The notes under the pieces are model-generated. The model searched no databases, was not told the DNA's origin, and was given only the letters and a program-made list of their open reading frames with translations. 64,000 bases of DNA from the NCBI RefSeq assembly GCF_016427565.1, contig NZ_JAELXT010000007.1, positions 124,001 through 188,000 of the forward strand. Direction: 5' to 3'. Made by a program: the position numbers and the translations under genes. The DNA comes from Microvirga splendida (GTDB taxonomy: Bacteria > Pseudomonadota > Alphaproteobacteria > Rhizobiales > Beijerinckiaceae). Below are positions 27,170 through 36,591 of this stretch, piece by piece (the first letter of the stretch is position 1; each line of letters opens with the position of its first letter).

Positions 27170-28501
27170 CTACCGATGCCCGCCCTGGGCTGTCGCCTTG
27201 GGCTCGTCGTCCTCCTTCGACTCCTTGCGCCGCATCGTGCGCAGGCGCTCCTGGTGTCGGCGCACGGCAACCTCGTCGTGCTCCTGCGGCCGCACCACCG
27301 GGACCGTCAGGCAGACGCTCTGGGCCGGCAGGACATCGCACCAGTCCTGGATCAGCTGCTTGTAGCAGCGGCCCACGGGGCGGATATTGCGGTCGAGGTC
27401 GTAGAGACCCACGGGCGTCACCCGGTTGTTCTCCTCCCGCAATGCCACGTCCCAGTCCATCTGGTCGGTCAGCGAGTACCAGGTGAAGCCGACGATCGGC
27501 ACCCCGGTGTTGCGGACCCGGAGCACGTTGGCCCATTGCTTCCAGAGCCAGTCCACGGCCTCCTGGCCTGTGGGACCCTCCATGAGGTTCGTCTCGGTGT
27601 GCATTACCGGCAGCTTGTAGCGGTCGTAATATTGCCGGGTGATCTCGTCGTAGCCGAAGACGTCCCCGGCGGCTCGCGTCATCCCGTCCGCCCTCACCCG
27701 GTGCTCGTTGGTGACGTAATAGTCATTCCCCATGATGCAGTGGTGGCGCAGGGACGAGCGGTTCAGGAAGAAGCGGTATTCGTCCCGGGTCATCCCGTTA
27801 TCCATCAGAAACTCGTACATCTCCGAGTCCACCCGCCGACCATAGTTCAGGTCGAGGGACAGGAACCGCCGGGCATTCATGATCTCGGCCGGTTTGATGG
27901 CCGCCGGGTTCTCGGCATGGAAATACTCGGAGGACTCGCTCTGGATGAACAGCGCATCCGGGCGGACCTTCAGGATTCGCTCCATCGCCAGCACATTGGC
28001 CTTCACGATGTGCTTGAGGGCCGTGACGAAGGCCCGGTCGCTGCTCAACTGCTCGTTCCACCAGCCATAGGCGGCCGAGAACTGGGCGCAGATGAACATC
28101 TCGTTGATGGGCGTGTAGAGCTGAACCCAGGGAAAGCGGCGTGCGAAGTTTTCGGCGTAAACCGCGAACAGTTCAGGGAAATCCGGATTCTGGAAGTTCC
28201 CGATCCAGTCGGGGACGCCGAAATGGCAGAGGTCCACGATCGGGATGAGGTTGCGGCGCTGGATCTCGCCGAAGGTCATGTCTGCGAAGGACCAGTCGTA
28301 GCGGCCCGGCCCGAGAAAGGCCGTGTGGAGCGGCGGCCCGTAGCGCAGAACCTGGATGTCGAGATCCTCGAGGAGGTCGAAATCGGTGCGCCAGTGCTCG
28401 TAATGGCCGCACTTCTCCATCTGGTCGATGCGGGTGCGGCCGTTGTTGATCGTCGGGATGCTGTTCTCGATCCCGGTGGCGAACATGAAGCTTGTGTACA
28501 T
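27170..28501 (-). CDS. GH1-like (clan GH-A) glycosidase
   Basis: 443 residues of a GH1-type TIM barrel. The general acid/base motif appears as YTPINEMF (compare T-NEP), and the nucleophile region as VMHTETNLMEG (compare TENG). Conserved family pieces are LRYGPPLH, FGVPDWIGNFQNPDFP and GWWNEQ. Relatives I recall are often fused to a sugar-nucleotide reductase-like domain; here only the glycosidase is present, followed by a charged tail (about 40 residues, RRKESKEDDEP). No signal peptide is seen, so it is likely cytoplasmic. It sits between metG and tatD, which are usually close neighbours, and has a REP-like palindrome on its downstream side. The substrate is unknown. Confidence 0.8.
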   Translation of the reverse strand: MYTSFMFATGIENSIPTINNGRTRIDQMEKCGHYEHWRTDFDLLEDLDIQVLRYGPPLHTAFLGPGRYDWSFADMTFGEIQRRNLIPIVDLCHFGVPDWIGNFQNPDFPELFAVYAENFARRFPWVQLYTPINEMFICAQFSAAYGWWNEQLSSDRAFVTALKHIVKANVLAMERILKVRPDALFIQSESSEYFHAENPAAIKPAEIMNARRFLSLDLNYGRRVDSEMYEFLMDNGMTRDEYRFFLNRSSLRHHCIMGNDYYVTNEHRVRADGMTRAAGDVFGYDEITRQYYDRYKLPVMHTETNLMEGPTGQEAVDWLWKQWANVLRVRNTGVPIVGFTWYSLTDQMDWDVALREENNRVTPVGLYDLDRNIRPVGRCYKQLIQDWCDVLPAQSVCLTVPVVRPQEHDEVAVRRHQERLRTMRRKESKEDDEPKATAQGGHR

Positions 28502-28547
28502 CGAACGCTTCCGCTGAGGGCCCTCCCGGGCCGACCAAGCGGATGCG

Positions 28548-30098
28548 TCAGGACGCCTCCGCTTCGAGATAACGCGGGAAAATCGGGGCCGGTTGCGGCA
28601 GGGCCGTCCCGGCCGTCAGGCGATGCTCCGGCCCGACCGCGGCAAGCCCCCTGCCCTCCGGCGCGACCGCCAGCAGGTCGAGGAGCTTCGCGGCCGCCTC
28701 GGGCACGAAGGGCTGTGCCAGGATGCCGACTGCGCGCAGAACCTCGGCCGTCACGTACAGCACCGTGTTCATACGCGCCGGATCCGTCTTGCGCAGCAGC
28801 CAGGGCTCCTGGGAAGCGAAATACCGGTTCGCCTCGGCCACCACGGCCCAGATCTCGGCCAGCGTGGTATGGAGCGCGAAGTCCTTCATGGCCGCCCGTG
28901 TCTTGGCCGGCAGGGCATCGGCGAGCCAGAGCATGTCCTGGTCGGCCTGGGTGAACGCGCCCGGCTGCGGCACAGCGGCATCGCAGTTCTTGGCGATCAT
29001 GGAGAGCGAACGCTGCGCCAGGTTGCCGAGATCGTTCGCGAGATCGGCGTTGATGCGGTTGACGATGGCCTCGTGGGAGTAGTTGCCGTCCTGCCCGAAC
29101 GGGACCTCGCGCATGAAGAAATAGCGGATCTGATCGACCCCGTAGGTGTCGGCAAGGCCGAAGGGATCGACGACGTTGCCGACCGACTTCGACATCTTCT
29201 CGCCCTTGTTGAGCAGGAAGCCGTGGCCGAACACGCGCTTGGGCAGCGGCAGCTCGGCGGACATCAGGAAGGCAGGCCAGTAGACCGTGTGGAAGCGCAC
29301 GATGTCCTTGCCGATGATGTGCACATCCGCCGGCCAGTAGTTCCAGCGCGGATCGCTCTCGTTCGGGAAGCCGCAGCCCGTCACGTAGTTGTTCAGCGCG
29401 TCGATCCACACATACATGACGTGCTTCGGATCGCCCGGCACCGGCAGGCCCCAGTTGAAGGTGGTGCGGCTGATCGAGAGATCCTGCAGGCCCGAACGGA
29501 CGAAGCTGGTGATCTCGTTGCGGCGGGTTTCTGGGCTGATGAAGTCCGGATGATCCTTGTAATGGGCGAGCAGCCGGTCCTGATAGGCCGAGAGCCTGAA
29601 GAAGTAGCTCTCCTCCTCGATCCACTCGACCGGCGTACCCGTGGGCGCGCGCCAGCTTCCGTCGGGCTGTTTGGTCAGCTCGGCCTCGTCGTAATAGGCC
29701 TCGTCGCGAACCGAGTACCAGCCGGAATATTTCGAGAGATAGATGTCCCCCTTCTCCTGCATCCGGCGCCAGAGTTCCTGGGTCGAGGGCAGGTGATCCG
29801 CATCGGTGGTGCGGATGAACCGGTCGTAGGAGCAGTTCAGGCGGTCGGCCATGGCCTGGAACTTGGCCGCCATGTCGTCGACGAAGGCCTTGGGCGACGT
29901 GCCGCTCTTGTCGGCGGTCTGCTGGATCTTGAGGCCGTGCTCGTCCGTGCCGGTCATGAAGAACACGTCATAGCCGTCGATGCGCTTGAACCGCGCAATC
30001 GCGTCGGAGGCGACAACCTCGTAGGCATGGCCGATATGGGGAGCCCCATTCGGGTACGAGATAGCCGTGGTGATGTAGAATTTCTGCTTGTCGGCCAT
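28548..30098 (-). CDS. metG: Methionyl-tRNA synthetase
   Basis: 516 residues. Class I signatures: HIGH-type PHIGHAYE at the N-terminus and [12 protein letters not shown] 30098 starts [14 protein letters not shown]. The frame extends to 30185, but the extension overlaps holB and is not supported. The product lacks the C-terminal tRNA-binding (Arc1p-like) domain found in E. coli MetG, a common alphaproteobacterial form. It lies after holB. Confidence 0.96.
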   Translation of the reverse strand: MADKQKFYITTAISYPNGAPHIGHAYEVVASDAIARFKRIDGYDVFFMTGTDEHGLKIQQTADKSGTSPKAFVDDMAAKFQAMADRLNCSYDRFIRTTDADHLPSTQELWRRMQEKGDIYLSKYSGWYSVRDEAYYDEAELTKQPDGSWRAPTGTPVEWIEEESYFFRLSAYQDRLLAHYKDHPDFISPETRRNEITSFVRSGLQDLSISRTTFNWGLPVPGDPKHVMYVWIDALNNYVTGCGFPNESDPRWNYWPADVHIIGKDIVRFHTVYWPAFLMSAELPLPKRVFGHGFLLNKGEKMSKSVGNVVDPFGLADTYGVDQIRYFFMREVPFGQDGNYSHEAIVNRINADLANDLGNLAQRSLSMIAKNCDAAVPQPGAFTQADQDMLWLADALPAKTRAAMKDFALHTTLAEIWAVVAEANRYFASQEPWLLRKTDPARMNTVLYVTAEVLRAVGILAQPFVPEAAAKLLDLLAVAPEGRGLAAVGPEHRLTAGTALPQPAPIFPRYLEAEAS

Positions 30099-30156
30099 GT
30101 CGAATCCCTGATCCTGAACTTCTAGAACCCTTCGGCTCCTGCGGACGGCGGAGGCT

Positions 30157-31221
30157 TCAGGCCGCTCGCCGAACAGCGTCGGCAAGATCGTCGAACATCG
30201 TCAGGATGAAGGGCCGGCGGTCGAGGTTGAACACGTCGATCTCGCGCGCCGAACGGCCGATCTTCTCACACACCTCCACCAAAGGTGCAAGGCGGGAGGC
30301 GCCGAGCCCTGCCCGTTCGTGAAGCCGCTCGGAAACCCAGCGCTGCACCGTCTCGAGAGCCAGTTCGTATGTGTCGTCCGCATCCCGCCGCGCCAAGGCC
30401 TCGGCCAGGGCGAGAACCTGCTTCGTGTCGGTCCGTGGCAAGCCGTTCAGCAGCTTCGTGACCTGATCGATGAAGGCGACCTTTTCGGCATCCAGCAGTT
30501 CGAGCGTTCGGCGGACCGAACCTTCGCCGTATCGGAGAGCCTGGTCGAGCACATCTCCAGGCGTGTCGGACCAGGGGGAGCCGAGCGAGGCAATGGCCGC
30601 CCGGATCTCCTGGTCTTCCAGAGGCCGCAGCAGCAGGCGCCGGCACCGGGAGCGGATGGTCGGGAGGACCCGCTGGGGCGCATGGCTCACGATGAGGAAC
30701 AGCGAGCGCGGCGGCGGCTCCTCGATCACTTTCAGCAGGGCATTGGCGCTCGAGATGGTGAGATCCTCGGCGCTGTCAACGATGCAGACCCGGTAGCCCC
30801 CATTGGCGGCCGTGGAGCCGAACATGGTGAGCGCCCGGCGCACCGCATCCACGGGAATGGTCGTCGAGGCCGCCTTCTTGTCCGTGGGCGGGGACCGCCT
30901 CAGCACGGCCAGATTAGGGTGGGACAGGGCCGCGACCTGGCGAGCGACCTGGGAATCCTCCGGCACGTCCAGGCTGGACAGGGACCGGTCGCCTGCTGTT
31001 CGAGGATCGAGGACGGCACGGGCAACCCGGTAGGCCAGGGTCGCCTTGCCGATGCCCTGCGCCCCGCCGATCAGCCAGGCATGATGCAGGCGGCCGCTCC
31101 GGAGCCCCTCCAGAAAGGCGTCCTCGCCCTCCCGGTGGCCGAAGAAAGCGAACTGCTCCCGCGGATGAGGCGCTCCCTCGAACCCGTCCGGTTCGATCAC
31201 GTCCTGAGCGTCACGCGACAT
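30157..31221 (-). CDS. holB: DNA polymerase III subunit delta'
   Basis: 354 residues of clamp-loader AAA+ type. It has Walker A-like [13 protein letters not shown], the SRC-like motif [11 protein letters not shown], and the conserved [15 protein letters not shown]. It assists loading of the beta clamp with HolA and DnaX. Its start overlaps the tmk stop (11 bases). The tmk-holB-metG order is typical. Confidence 0.93.
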   Translation of the reverse strand: MSRDAQDVIEPDGFEGAPHPREQFAFFGHREGEDAFLEGLRSGRLHHAWLIGGAQGIGKATLAYRVARAVLDPRTAGDRSLSSLDVPEDSQVARQVAALSHPNLAVLRRSPPTDKKAASTTIPVDAVRRALTMFGSTAANGGYRVCIVDSAEDLTISSANALLKVIEEPPPRSLFLIVSHAPQRVLPTIRSRCRRLLLRPLEDQEIRAAIASLGSPWSDTPGDVLDQALRYGEGSVRRTLELLDAEKVAFIDQVTKLLNGLPRTDTKQVLALAEALARRDADDTYELALETVQRWVSERLHERAGLGASRLAPLVEVCEKIGRSAREIDVFNLDRRPFILTMFDDLADAVRRAA

Positions 31222-31900
31222 CGAGCGGCCTCAAGGCTTCGTCCGGTGCGCGGCTCTGGGCGAGCTGGGGCAGCCTTTCGCGCAACGAAGCCCATATCGC
31301 GGCCTCGACCTCGTCGGGCTCCTGGTCGGCGTTGATGACCACGCACCGTTTCGGCTCGTCGCGGGCAATGGAGAGGAATGCCCGACGCAGGGAGTGATGG
31401 AAGGAGGCCGCCTCCCCTTCGAACCGGTCCGCACTTTCTCCCCTGCCGGCCTGGCGTTCACGGGCTCTGGCAAGGCCGGTTTCAGCCGGCAGGTCGAGGA
31501 TGAAGGTCAGGTCGGGCTTGGAACCCCGCAGCGTCACCCGCTCGAGCTGGTCGATGAGCGCCTTGTCGATGTTCCCGGCGGAGCCCTGGTAAGCCCTGGT
31601 CGAATCCGCGAACCGGTCGCAGAGAACGTGGGTGCCGCGCTCGAGGGCCGGCACGATCGTCTTGTCCAGATGGTCGATACGGGCAGCGGCGAAGAGAAGG
31701 GCCTCCGCAAAGGGCCCGAGATGCTTCGCGTGCCCGCCCAGGATGAACGCACGGATCTCCTCCGCACGAGTGGACCCGCCCGGTTCCCGGGTCACGAGGA
31801 CCGGCTGGTCCAATGCCTCCAGCCGCCGCTTGAGCCTCTCGATCTGGGTCGACTTGCCGGCGCCCTCCCCGCCTTCGAAGGTGATGAAGCAGCCTGCCAT
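31211..31900 (-). CDS. tmk: Thymidylate kinase
   Basis: 229 residues from ATG 31900. P-loop FEGGEGAGKSTQ, the dTMP-binding VTREPGGSTRAEEIR, DR motif CDRFADSTRAYQG, and a LID region with RARERQAGRGE. It phosphorylates dTMP to dTDP. It overlaps the dacC-like stop by one base (TGATG), so translation is likely coupled. A TTG one codon earlier is the alternative start. Confidence 0.95.
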   Translation of the reverse strand: MAGCFITFEGGEGAGKSTQIERLKRRLEALDQPVLVTREPGGSTRAEEIRAFILGGHAKHLGPFAEALLFAAARIDHLDKTIVPALERGTHVLCDRFADSTRAYQGSAGNIDKALIDQLERVTLRGSKPDLTFILDLPAETGLARARERQAGRGESADRFEGEAASFHHSLRRAFLSIARDEPKRCVVINADQEPDEVEAAIWASLRERLPQLAQSRAPDEALRPLDVA

Positions 31901-33111
31901 CAAATGCTTTCGACGAGGCTCGTGAAGGCGCGGCGGACCCAGCCGGTGCTGAACTCCAGCAGGCCGTCGAAGGCCCGCTGGCTCAGCGTGCCCTGCTGGA
32001 CATCCTCATTGGCGTAGAGCGGGATATCGAGAGCCTGCATGTCACCCCGGTTGACCTGAAGCCGGGCCACCTCGGCCCCCTTCTGGATGGGAGCCTTTAG
32101 AGGGCCGGTATAGACGATGCGCGCGGTCACCCGCTCACCGTCGCCACGGGGCACAAGTACACGAACAGGCTTCTTCGCCACAAGTGGCAGCGACCGCATG
32201 TTCCCACCGAAAACCTGGGCCTCGCCGACGACCTGCCCCTCTGCAAAGAGCTGCTGGGACTCGAAAGCCCGGAAGCCCCAGTCCAGGAGCTTCCTGGACT
32301 CGTTTGCCCGGTCCCTGGCCGTCTTCAGGCCGTTCACGACCACGATCAGGCGCTGGTCGTTCTGCACGGCGGAGCCGATGAGCCCGTAGCCGGATTCGTC
32401 GATGTTGCCGGTCTTCAACCCGTCCGCGCCGATATCGGCGAACAGGAGTGGGTTGCGGTTCTGCTGGCGGATCTTGTTCCAGGTGAATTCGCGCTCGCCG
32501 AAAATCTTGTAAAGATCCGGGTAGGTCTCGATCATGTGCAGGGCGAGCTTGGCAAGGTCACGGACCGTCACCTTCTGGTCGGGATGTCCATAGCCCGTCG
32601 AATTGGCGAAGGTGGACTGGGTGAGGCCGATCTGCTTGGCCCGCTCGTTCATCATGCGAGCGAAGTTTTCCTCGGTGCCGGCAATGCCTTCCGCAAGGGC
32701 AATGGCGGCATCGTTGCCCGACTGCACGATCAGGCCGCGCAGCAGGTCCTCAAGACGGACGGAGGTGTTCACCTTGGCGAACATGGAAGAGCCGCCCGAG
32801 CCGCCTCCACCCTTCCGCCAGGCGTTCTCCGAGATCGTGAACTCGCTGTCGAAATTCAGGCGGCCGTTCTTGATCTCGTTGAAGACGACCTCTGCCGTCA
32901 TGACCTTCGCCATGCTGGCCGGTGCCGTTGGCTCATCCGCGTTCTTCTCGAAGAGAACCGCGTGGCTGCCGGCATCCATCAGAATGGCCGTGGGGGCCGT
33001 AGTCTGAAACTCCTGGGCTCGCGCCTCCTGCGTCCCTGCAGGCGCAAGGAATAAAGCACTGGCCAAAAAAGCAAGGGCCGCAAGAATTCGGGCGGCTTGA
33101 CGCTGACGCAT
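31900..33111 (-). CDS. D-alanyl-D-alanine carboxypeptidase (penicillin-binding protein 5/6 type)
   Basis: 403 residues. The signal peptide is at residues 1-33 (AARILAALAFLASALFLAPA). Serine active site SMAK (SxxK), SGN (SxN) in LIVQSGNDAA, and KTG in GLKTGNIDESG are all present. A C-terminal PBP5_C domain (about 300-385, RIVYTGPLKAPIQKGAEV) and a possible amphipathic anchor helix follow. It trims pentapeptides in peptidoglycan. ATG 33111 is chosen because it directly precedes the signal peptide. Confidence 0.94.
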   Translation of the reverse strand: MRQRQAARILAALAFLASALFLAPAGTQEARAQEFQTTAPTAILMDAGSHAVLFEKNADEPTAPASMAKVMTAEVVFNEIKNGRLNFDSEFTISENAWRKGGGGSGGSSMFAKVNTSVRLEDLLRGLIVQSGNDAAIALAEGIAGTEENFARMMNERAKQIGLTQSTFANSTGYGHPDQKVTVRDLAKLALHMIETYPDLYKIFGEREFTWNKIRQQNRNPLLFADIGADGLKTGNIDESGYGLIGSAVQNDQRLIVVVNGLKTARDRANESRKLLDWGFRAFESQQLFAEGQVVGEAQVFGGNMRSLPLVAKKPVRVLVPRGDGERVTARIVYTGPLKAPIQKGAEVARLQVNRGDMQALDIPLYANEDVQQGTLSQRAFDGLLEFSTGWVRRAFTSLVESI

Positions 33112-33226
33112 AGCTGGCAATCTCCGGGCTCTTCCCCTAGGAGACCCGAATCTGTGGCGCGTCAACAGCAAATCAACATTCGGTCACGCTGGAGTGTACG
33201 CGGAAGCACACAGCTTGAAAGGCGCC

Positions 33227-34243
33227 TTAGCGGAGCACGAACCTCTGCGCCGCGGGAGCAACGGCTGAGCCGCTCCTCTGGAACCCGGACGAATCCGTGC
33301 TCGCAGGTGTCTCGTAGAGGCTGGCGACGACCGGGCGAGAGGCCGGCGCCTTGCCCGGATCAAACGAGCTGATTCTCGCCACCGGGCTTGCCGCACCGGG
33401 AATCGTGCCGAGGTCGAAGGGACGCTCGGGAGGAAGCGGCACATTGTCGGCCACGGCCCGCGGCATCGCCGCAGGCTGGGAGGCCGGCGCAGAAGCCTGA
33501 TAAGTCTGGCCGGCAGGCTGGTAGCTGCGCAGGGCAATCGCCTGGCGCGGGGCACTCGGCTGCGGATCGGCCTGTGCAATCATGGTCGGAGCCGTGTTGG
33601 TGAGGCTGGCGGGCTGGCCGTCCGTCCGGAGGCTCGCCATCAGGATACGGTCGTCGCTTCCGTTGGTGGAGGCGCGGCCCACATACTCCACCCTCACCCG
33701 GGCGGTCCCCTGCTGCTTGAAGCCGAGAGCCATGGCTGCGCGCTCGGAGACGTCGATTACCCGGTTGCCATGGAACGGCCCGCGGTCGTTGACGCGAACG
33801 ATCATCGAATGGCCGTTCTGGAGATTCGTGACCCGGGCATAGCTCGGCAGCGGCATCGTCGTATGGGCAGCTGCGATCGAGGCACGGTCGAACACCTCGC
33901 CATTGGCCGTCATGCGCCCATGGAAGCTCGGCCCATACCAGGAAGCCAGTCCTTCGGTCGGCCGCTGGGCGGCACTGGGAACGTAGGTGCGGCCGGCAAC
34001 CGTGTAGGGCTTGCCGACCATCTCCCGCCCGCCGCCCTTCGGAACAGGCTGGCCGTCGGCGACCACCTTCGGGCTCGGAGCAACGCCATACTTGGGATCG
34101 ATCCCGCCCCTGACGTTCGAGGAGCAGTTGGCAGCCATCAGGGCGATGGCCGTGACGCCTGCAACGCGGAGCAGAGTTCGTTGATTGAGGGACAGGGTCG
34201 CTCCCCTCAGCCTCGTGTGCCCTTCAGCGCGGTTGCAACGCAT
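33227..34243 (-). CDS. rlpA: RlpA-family septal ring lytic transglycosylase-like lipoprotein
   Basis: About 338 residues. A lipobox (LMAANC) follows a hydrophobic stretch. The RlpA double-psi beta-barrel runs from TEGLASWYGPSFHGRMTANG through VNDRGPFHGNRVIDVS. The C-terminal third is Pro/Ala/Ser-rich with no SPOR domain that I can see. RlpA cleaves denuded glycan strands at the septum. The start is uncertain: ATG 34276, ATG 34243, or a CTG at 34195 that has AGGGGAG upstream and would give a signal peptide of normal length. Confidence 0.88.
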   Translation of the reverse strand: MRCNRAEGHTRLRGATLSLNQRTLLRVAGVTAIALMAANCSSNVRGGIDPKYGVAPSPKVVADGQPVPKGGGREMVGKPYTVAGRTYVPSAAQRPTEGLASWYGPSFHGRMTANGEVFDRASIAAAHTTMPLPSYARVTNLQNGHSMIVRVNDRGPFHGNRVIDVSERAAMALGFKQQGTARVRVEYVGRASTNGSDDRILMASLRTDGQPASLTNTAPTMIAQADPQPSAPRQAIALRSYQPAGQTYQASAPASQPAAMPRAVADNVPLPPERPFDLGTIPGAASPVARISSFDPGKAPASRPVVASLYETPASTDSSGFQRSGSAVAPAAQRFVLR

Positions 34244-34276
34244 GTCTTCTCTAATCCTGTTGTCGGCACATAGCAT

Positions 34277-34765
34277 GGCTCAGTCCATGCCGGCCCCGGA
34301 CATTAAGCCAAAGTGCTTTTTCAGCCCTTAAGGGAAGGTTAAACGGCCGCGCTTGTCAATGGCAAAGCTGACATTTCTGATACTAAGTATCAATCCGATG
34401 GTTAATGGCAACAGTTTCGACATGCTGCAGAATTCGACGGCCCTGGATTGCGAGTTTCGCCATCCGCGCGACTGAGAGGCTTTCGAGGTGAAGTACGTCC
34501 TCATTTGAAGAGAAATCCTGGTATCGCAATCTCTTACGTCGGTCCTATGCTCTCAGGCGTCACCTGGCCTTAGGGTCGCCGGTGATCATCCGTGCCAGCC
34601 CTGCGACCCTGGGTTCTCATCGGGCGATACAGTTAAGCAGGCGGGTGTGGCGCCTGTCCCGTGCGTGAACCCTGCGCCACCCCAAAAAGCATGCTATTCG
34701 AGTTGACGACCTCGGGTCCGCAGCCTTAGACATTGGCTCGCTTCCGAGCCTGCCTCGGGCGATCT
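34277..34765. other. Long intergenic region with two hairpins, possible small RNA
   Basis: No ORF with coding character. Two stem-loops are seen on the + strand. One is AGGGTCGC (34572-34579) pairing with GCGACCCT (34603-34610). The other is GTGGCGC (34647-34653) pairing with GCGCCAC (34674-34680), just before CCCCAAAAAG. I cannot match this to 6S, SRP or tmRNA consensus from memory. It also holds the divergent promoters for rlpA and tRNA-Ser. Confidence 0.3.
34703..34731 (+). promoter_or_regulatory. Candidate promoter for tRNA-Ser
   Basis: A TTGACG -35 box (34703-34708) is followed after about 17-18 bases by a weak -10 (TTAGAC/TAGACA, around 34726-34732). That would start transcription roughly 25 bases before the tRNA. 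The -35 is good, the -10 poor. Confidence 0.4.
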
Positions 34766-34855
34766 GGAGGGGTGGCCGAGTGGTTTAAGGCAGCGGTCTT
34801 GAAAACCGCCGTGGGTGCAAGCCCACCGTGGGTTCGAATCCCACCCCCTCCGCCA
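34766..34855 (+). tRNA. tRNA-Ser (anticodon UGA)
   Basis: A class II tRNA of 90 bases with encoded CCA. The acceptor stem GGAGGGG pairs with the 3' CCCCTCC region, the discriminator is G and CCA ends at 34855. The D-loop is TGGCCGAGTGG. The anticodon loop is CTTGAAA with stem GCGGT/ACCGC, so the anticodon is TGA, reading UCA and related UCN codons. A long variable arm (GTGGG...CCCAC type) and the TTCGAAT T-loop fit serine tRNA. Confidence 0.96.
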
Positions 34856-34983
34856 AGAGCTTCCGTCAGACGGAATAGGTCCTTTCGTTCGGTATTGCCT
34901 CGTCCTGGAACCGAAGGCCATTCGATGAATTCGCCCACTGACGCCTCTTCCGGTGATCGCGATTCAGCAGCGGAGCGACCTTC

Positions 34984-36576
34984 ATGCCTGAGACCACGTG
35001 GTGGAAACGCGGCATCGTCTACCAGATCTATCCCCGCTCCTTCCAGGACAGCAACGGGGATGGCATCGGCGATCTGAACGGCATCCGCCGGCGGCTCGAC
35101 TATCTGGCATCGCTCGGCGTGGATGCGATCTGGATCTCGCCGATCTATCCCTCGCCCATGGCCGATTTCGGCTACGACGTGGCCGACTACTGCGGCGTCG
35201 ACCCGATCTTCGGCACGCTGGAGGATTTCGACCGCCTGGTCGAGGAGACGCACGCCGAGGGCCTCAAGCTCATCCTCGACTTCGTGCCCAACCACACCTC
35301 GGACCAGCACCCTTGGTTCAAGGAAAGCCGCTCGTCGCGCACCAATTCCAAGCGCGACTGGTACATCTGGCGCGACCCCGGTCCCAATGGCGGGCCGCCC
35401 AACAACTGGATCAGCAATTTCGGCGGATCGGCCTGGGAATGGGACGAGGCCACGGGCCAGTACTACTACCACGCCTTCCTGAGGGAGCAGCCGGATCTCA
35501 ACTGGCGCAATCCGGACGTGCGCAAGGCCATGTACGACGCCCTGCGGTTCTGGCTCGACCGCGGCGTCGACGGCTTCAGGGTCGATGTGATCTGGCACCT
35601 GATCAAGGATGCGGAATTCCGCGACAACCCGCCCAACCCCGCCTATCAGCCCGGCCAACCGGAGATCAACCGCTTCCTCCAGGTCTACTCCGCCGACCAG
35701 CCCGAGGTGCACGAGGTGGTGAGCGAGATGCGCGACGTGCTGGAGGAGTACCGGGAGCGGGTGCTCATCGGGGAAATCTACCTGCCGCTGGAGCGCCTCG
35801 TCACCTATTACGGCAAGGATTTGTCCGGCGCCCACCTGCCCTTCAACTTCCAGCTCATTCAGACGGCCTGGGACGCCCAGAAGATTGCAGCCCTCATCAA
35901 GGAATACGAGTCCGCCCTTCCCGAAGGCGGATGGCCCAACTGGGTGCTCGGCAACCACGATCAGCCGCGGATCGGCGCGCGGGTCGGCGCGGCGCAGGCC
36001 CGGGTGGCCGCCATGCTGCTCCTGACGCTCAGGGGCACGCCGACCATGTATTACGGCGACGAGCTCGGGATCGGCAAGGTCGAGATCCCGCCGGAGGCGG
36101 TGCAGGATCCCTGGGAGAAGAACGAGCCGGGCCTGAGCCTCGGCCGCGACCCCGCGCGGACTCCCATGCAATGGGACAGCTCGGCCCACGGGGGCTTCAC
36201 CGACGGCAGCCCGTGGCTGCCGCTCGATCCGGGGTTCCGGTCGCGCGACGTGGAGGGCCTGTCCAAGGATCCGGACTCCATCCTGATGCTCTACCGGCGC
36301 CTGATCGAGCTGCGGCGGCGTCACCTGCCCCTGAGCGTCGGCCCCTACGAGCCTTTCACCGCGGAAGGCAGCGTCCTGGCCTATGAGCGGCGGCATGGAG
36401 CGGAGCGCCTTCTGGTCGCGCTGAACCTGGGGCACCAGCCGCATTCCCTGCCGCTTCCCGACGGCACGAGCGGCCGGGTGCTGCTGTCGACCCACCTGGA
36501 TCGCGAGGGCGACCTGCTGGAGACGAAAATCAGCCTCAGGCCCGACGAGGGGCTCATCATCGCATTGCGCGATTGA
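34984..36576 (+). CDS. GH13 alpha-glucosidase (oligo-1,6-glucosidase type)
   Basis: 530 residues. Amylase-family motifs: region I DFVPNH, region II with nucleophile GFRVDVIWH, acid/base region III GEIYLPLE, region IV VLGNHDQPR, and the substrate region QPDLNWRNPDVR. A DUF3459-type C-terminal domain follows. It hydrolyses terminal alpha-glucosides such as maltose, isomaltose or trehalose-derived sugars in the cytoplasm (no signal peptide). It converges on a TreS-like gene 15 bases away, suggesting an alpha-glucan/trehalose theme. Confidence 0.9.
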   Translation: MPETTWWKRGIVYQIYPRSFQDSNGDGIGDLNGIRRRLDYLASLGVDAIWISPIYPSPMADFGYDVADYCGVDPIFGTLEDFDRLVEETHAEGLKLILDFVPNHTSDQHPWFKESRSSRTNSKRDWYIWRDPGPNGGPPNNWISNFGGSAWEWDEATGQYYYHAFLREQPDLNWRNPDVRKAMYDALRFWLDRGVDGFRVDVIWHLIKDAEFRDNPPNPAYQPGQPEINRFLQVYSADQPEVHEVVSEMRDVLEEYRERVLIGEIYLPLERLVTYYGKDLSGAHLPFNFQLIQTAWDAQKIAALIKEYESALPEGGWPNWVLGNHDQPRIGARVGAAQARVAAMLLLTLRGTPTMYYGDELGIGKVEIPPEAVQDPWEKNEPGLSLGRDPARTPMQWDSSAHGGFTDGSPWLPLDPGFRSRDVEGLSKDPDSILMLYRRLIELRRRHLPLSVGPYEPFTAEGSVLAYERRHGAERLLVALNLGHQPHSLPLPDGTSGRVLLSTHLDREGDLLETKISLRPDEGLIIALRD

Positions 36577-36591
36577 CGAGAGGCCGCGCCG

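Noticed and set aside
27059-28954. A 631-codon + strand frame over the GH1-like gene and metG end
   Set aside because: It spans two real minus-strand genes and has no domain; composition is that of a shadow frame.
34560-34690. 6S RNA or SRP RNA gene
   Set aside because: Two hairpins are present, but I could not find the conserved SRP tetraloop region or a 6S-like closed stem with central bubble; kept only as a low-confidence structured region.
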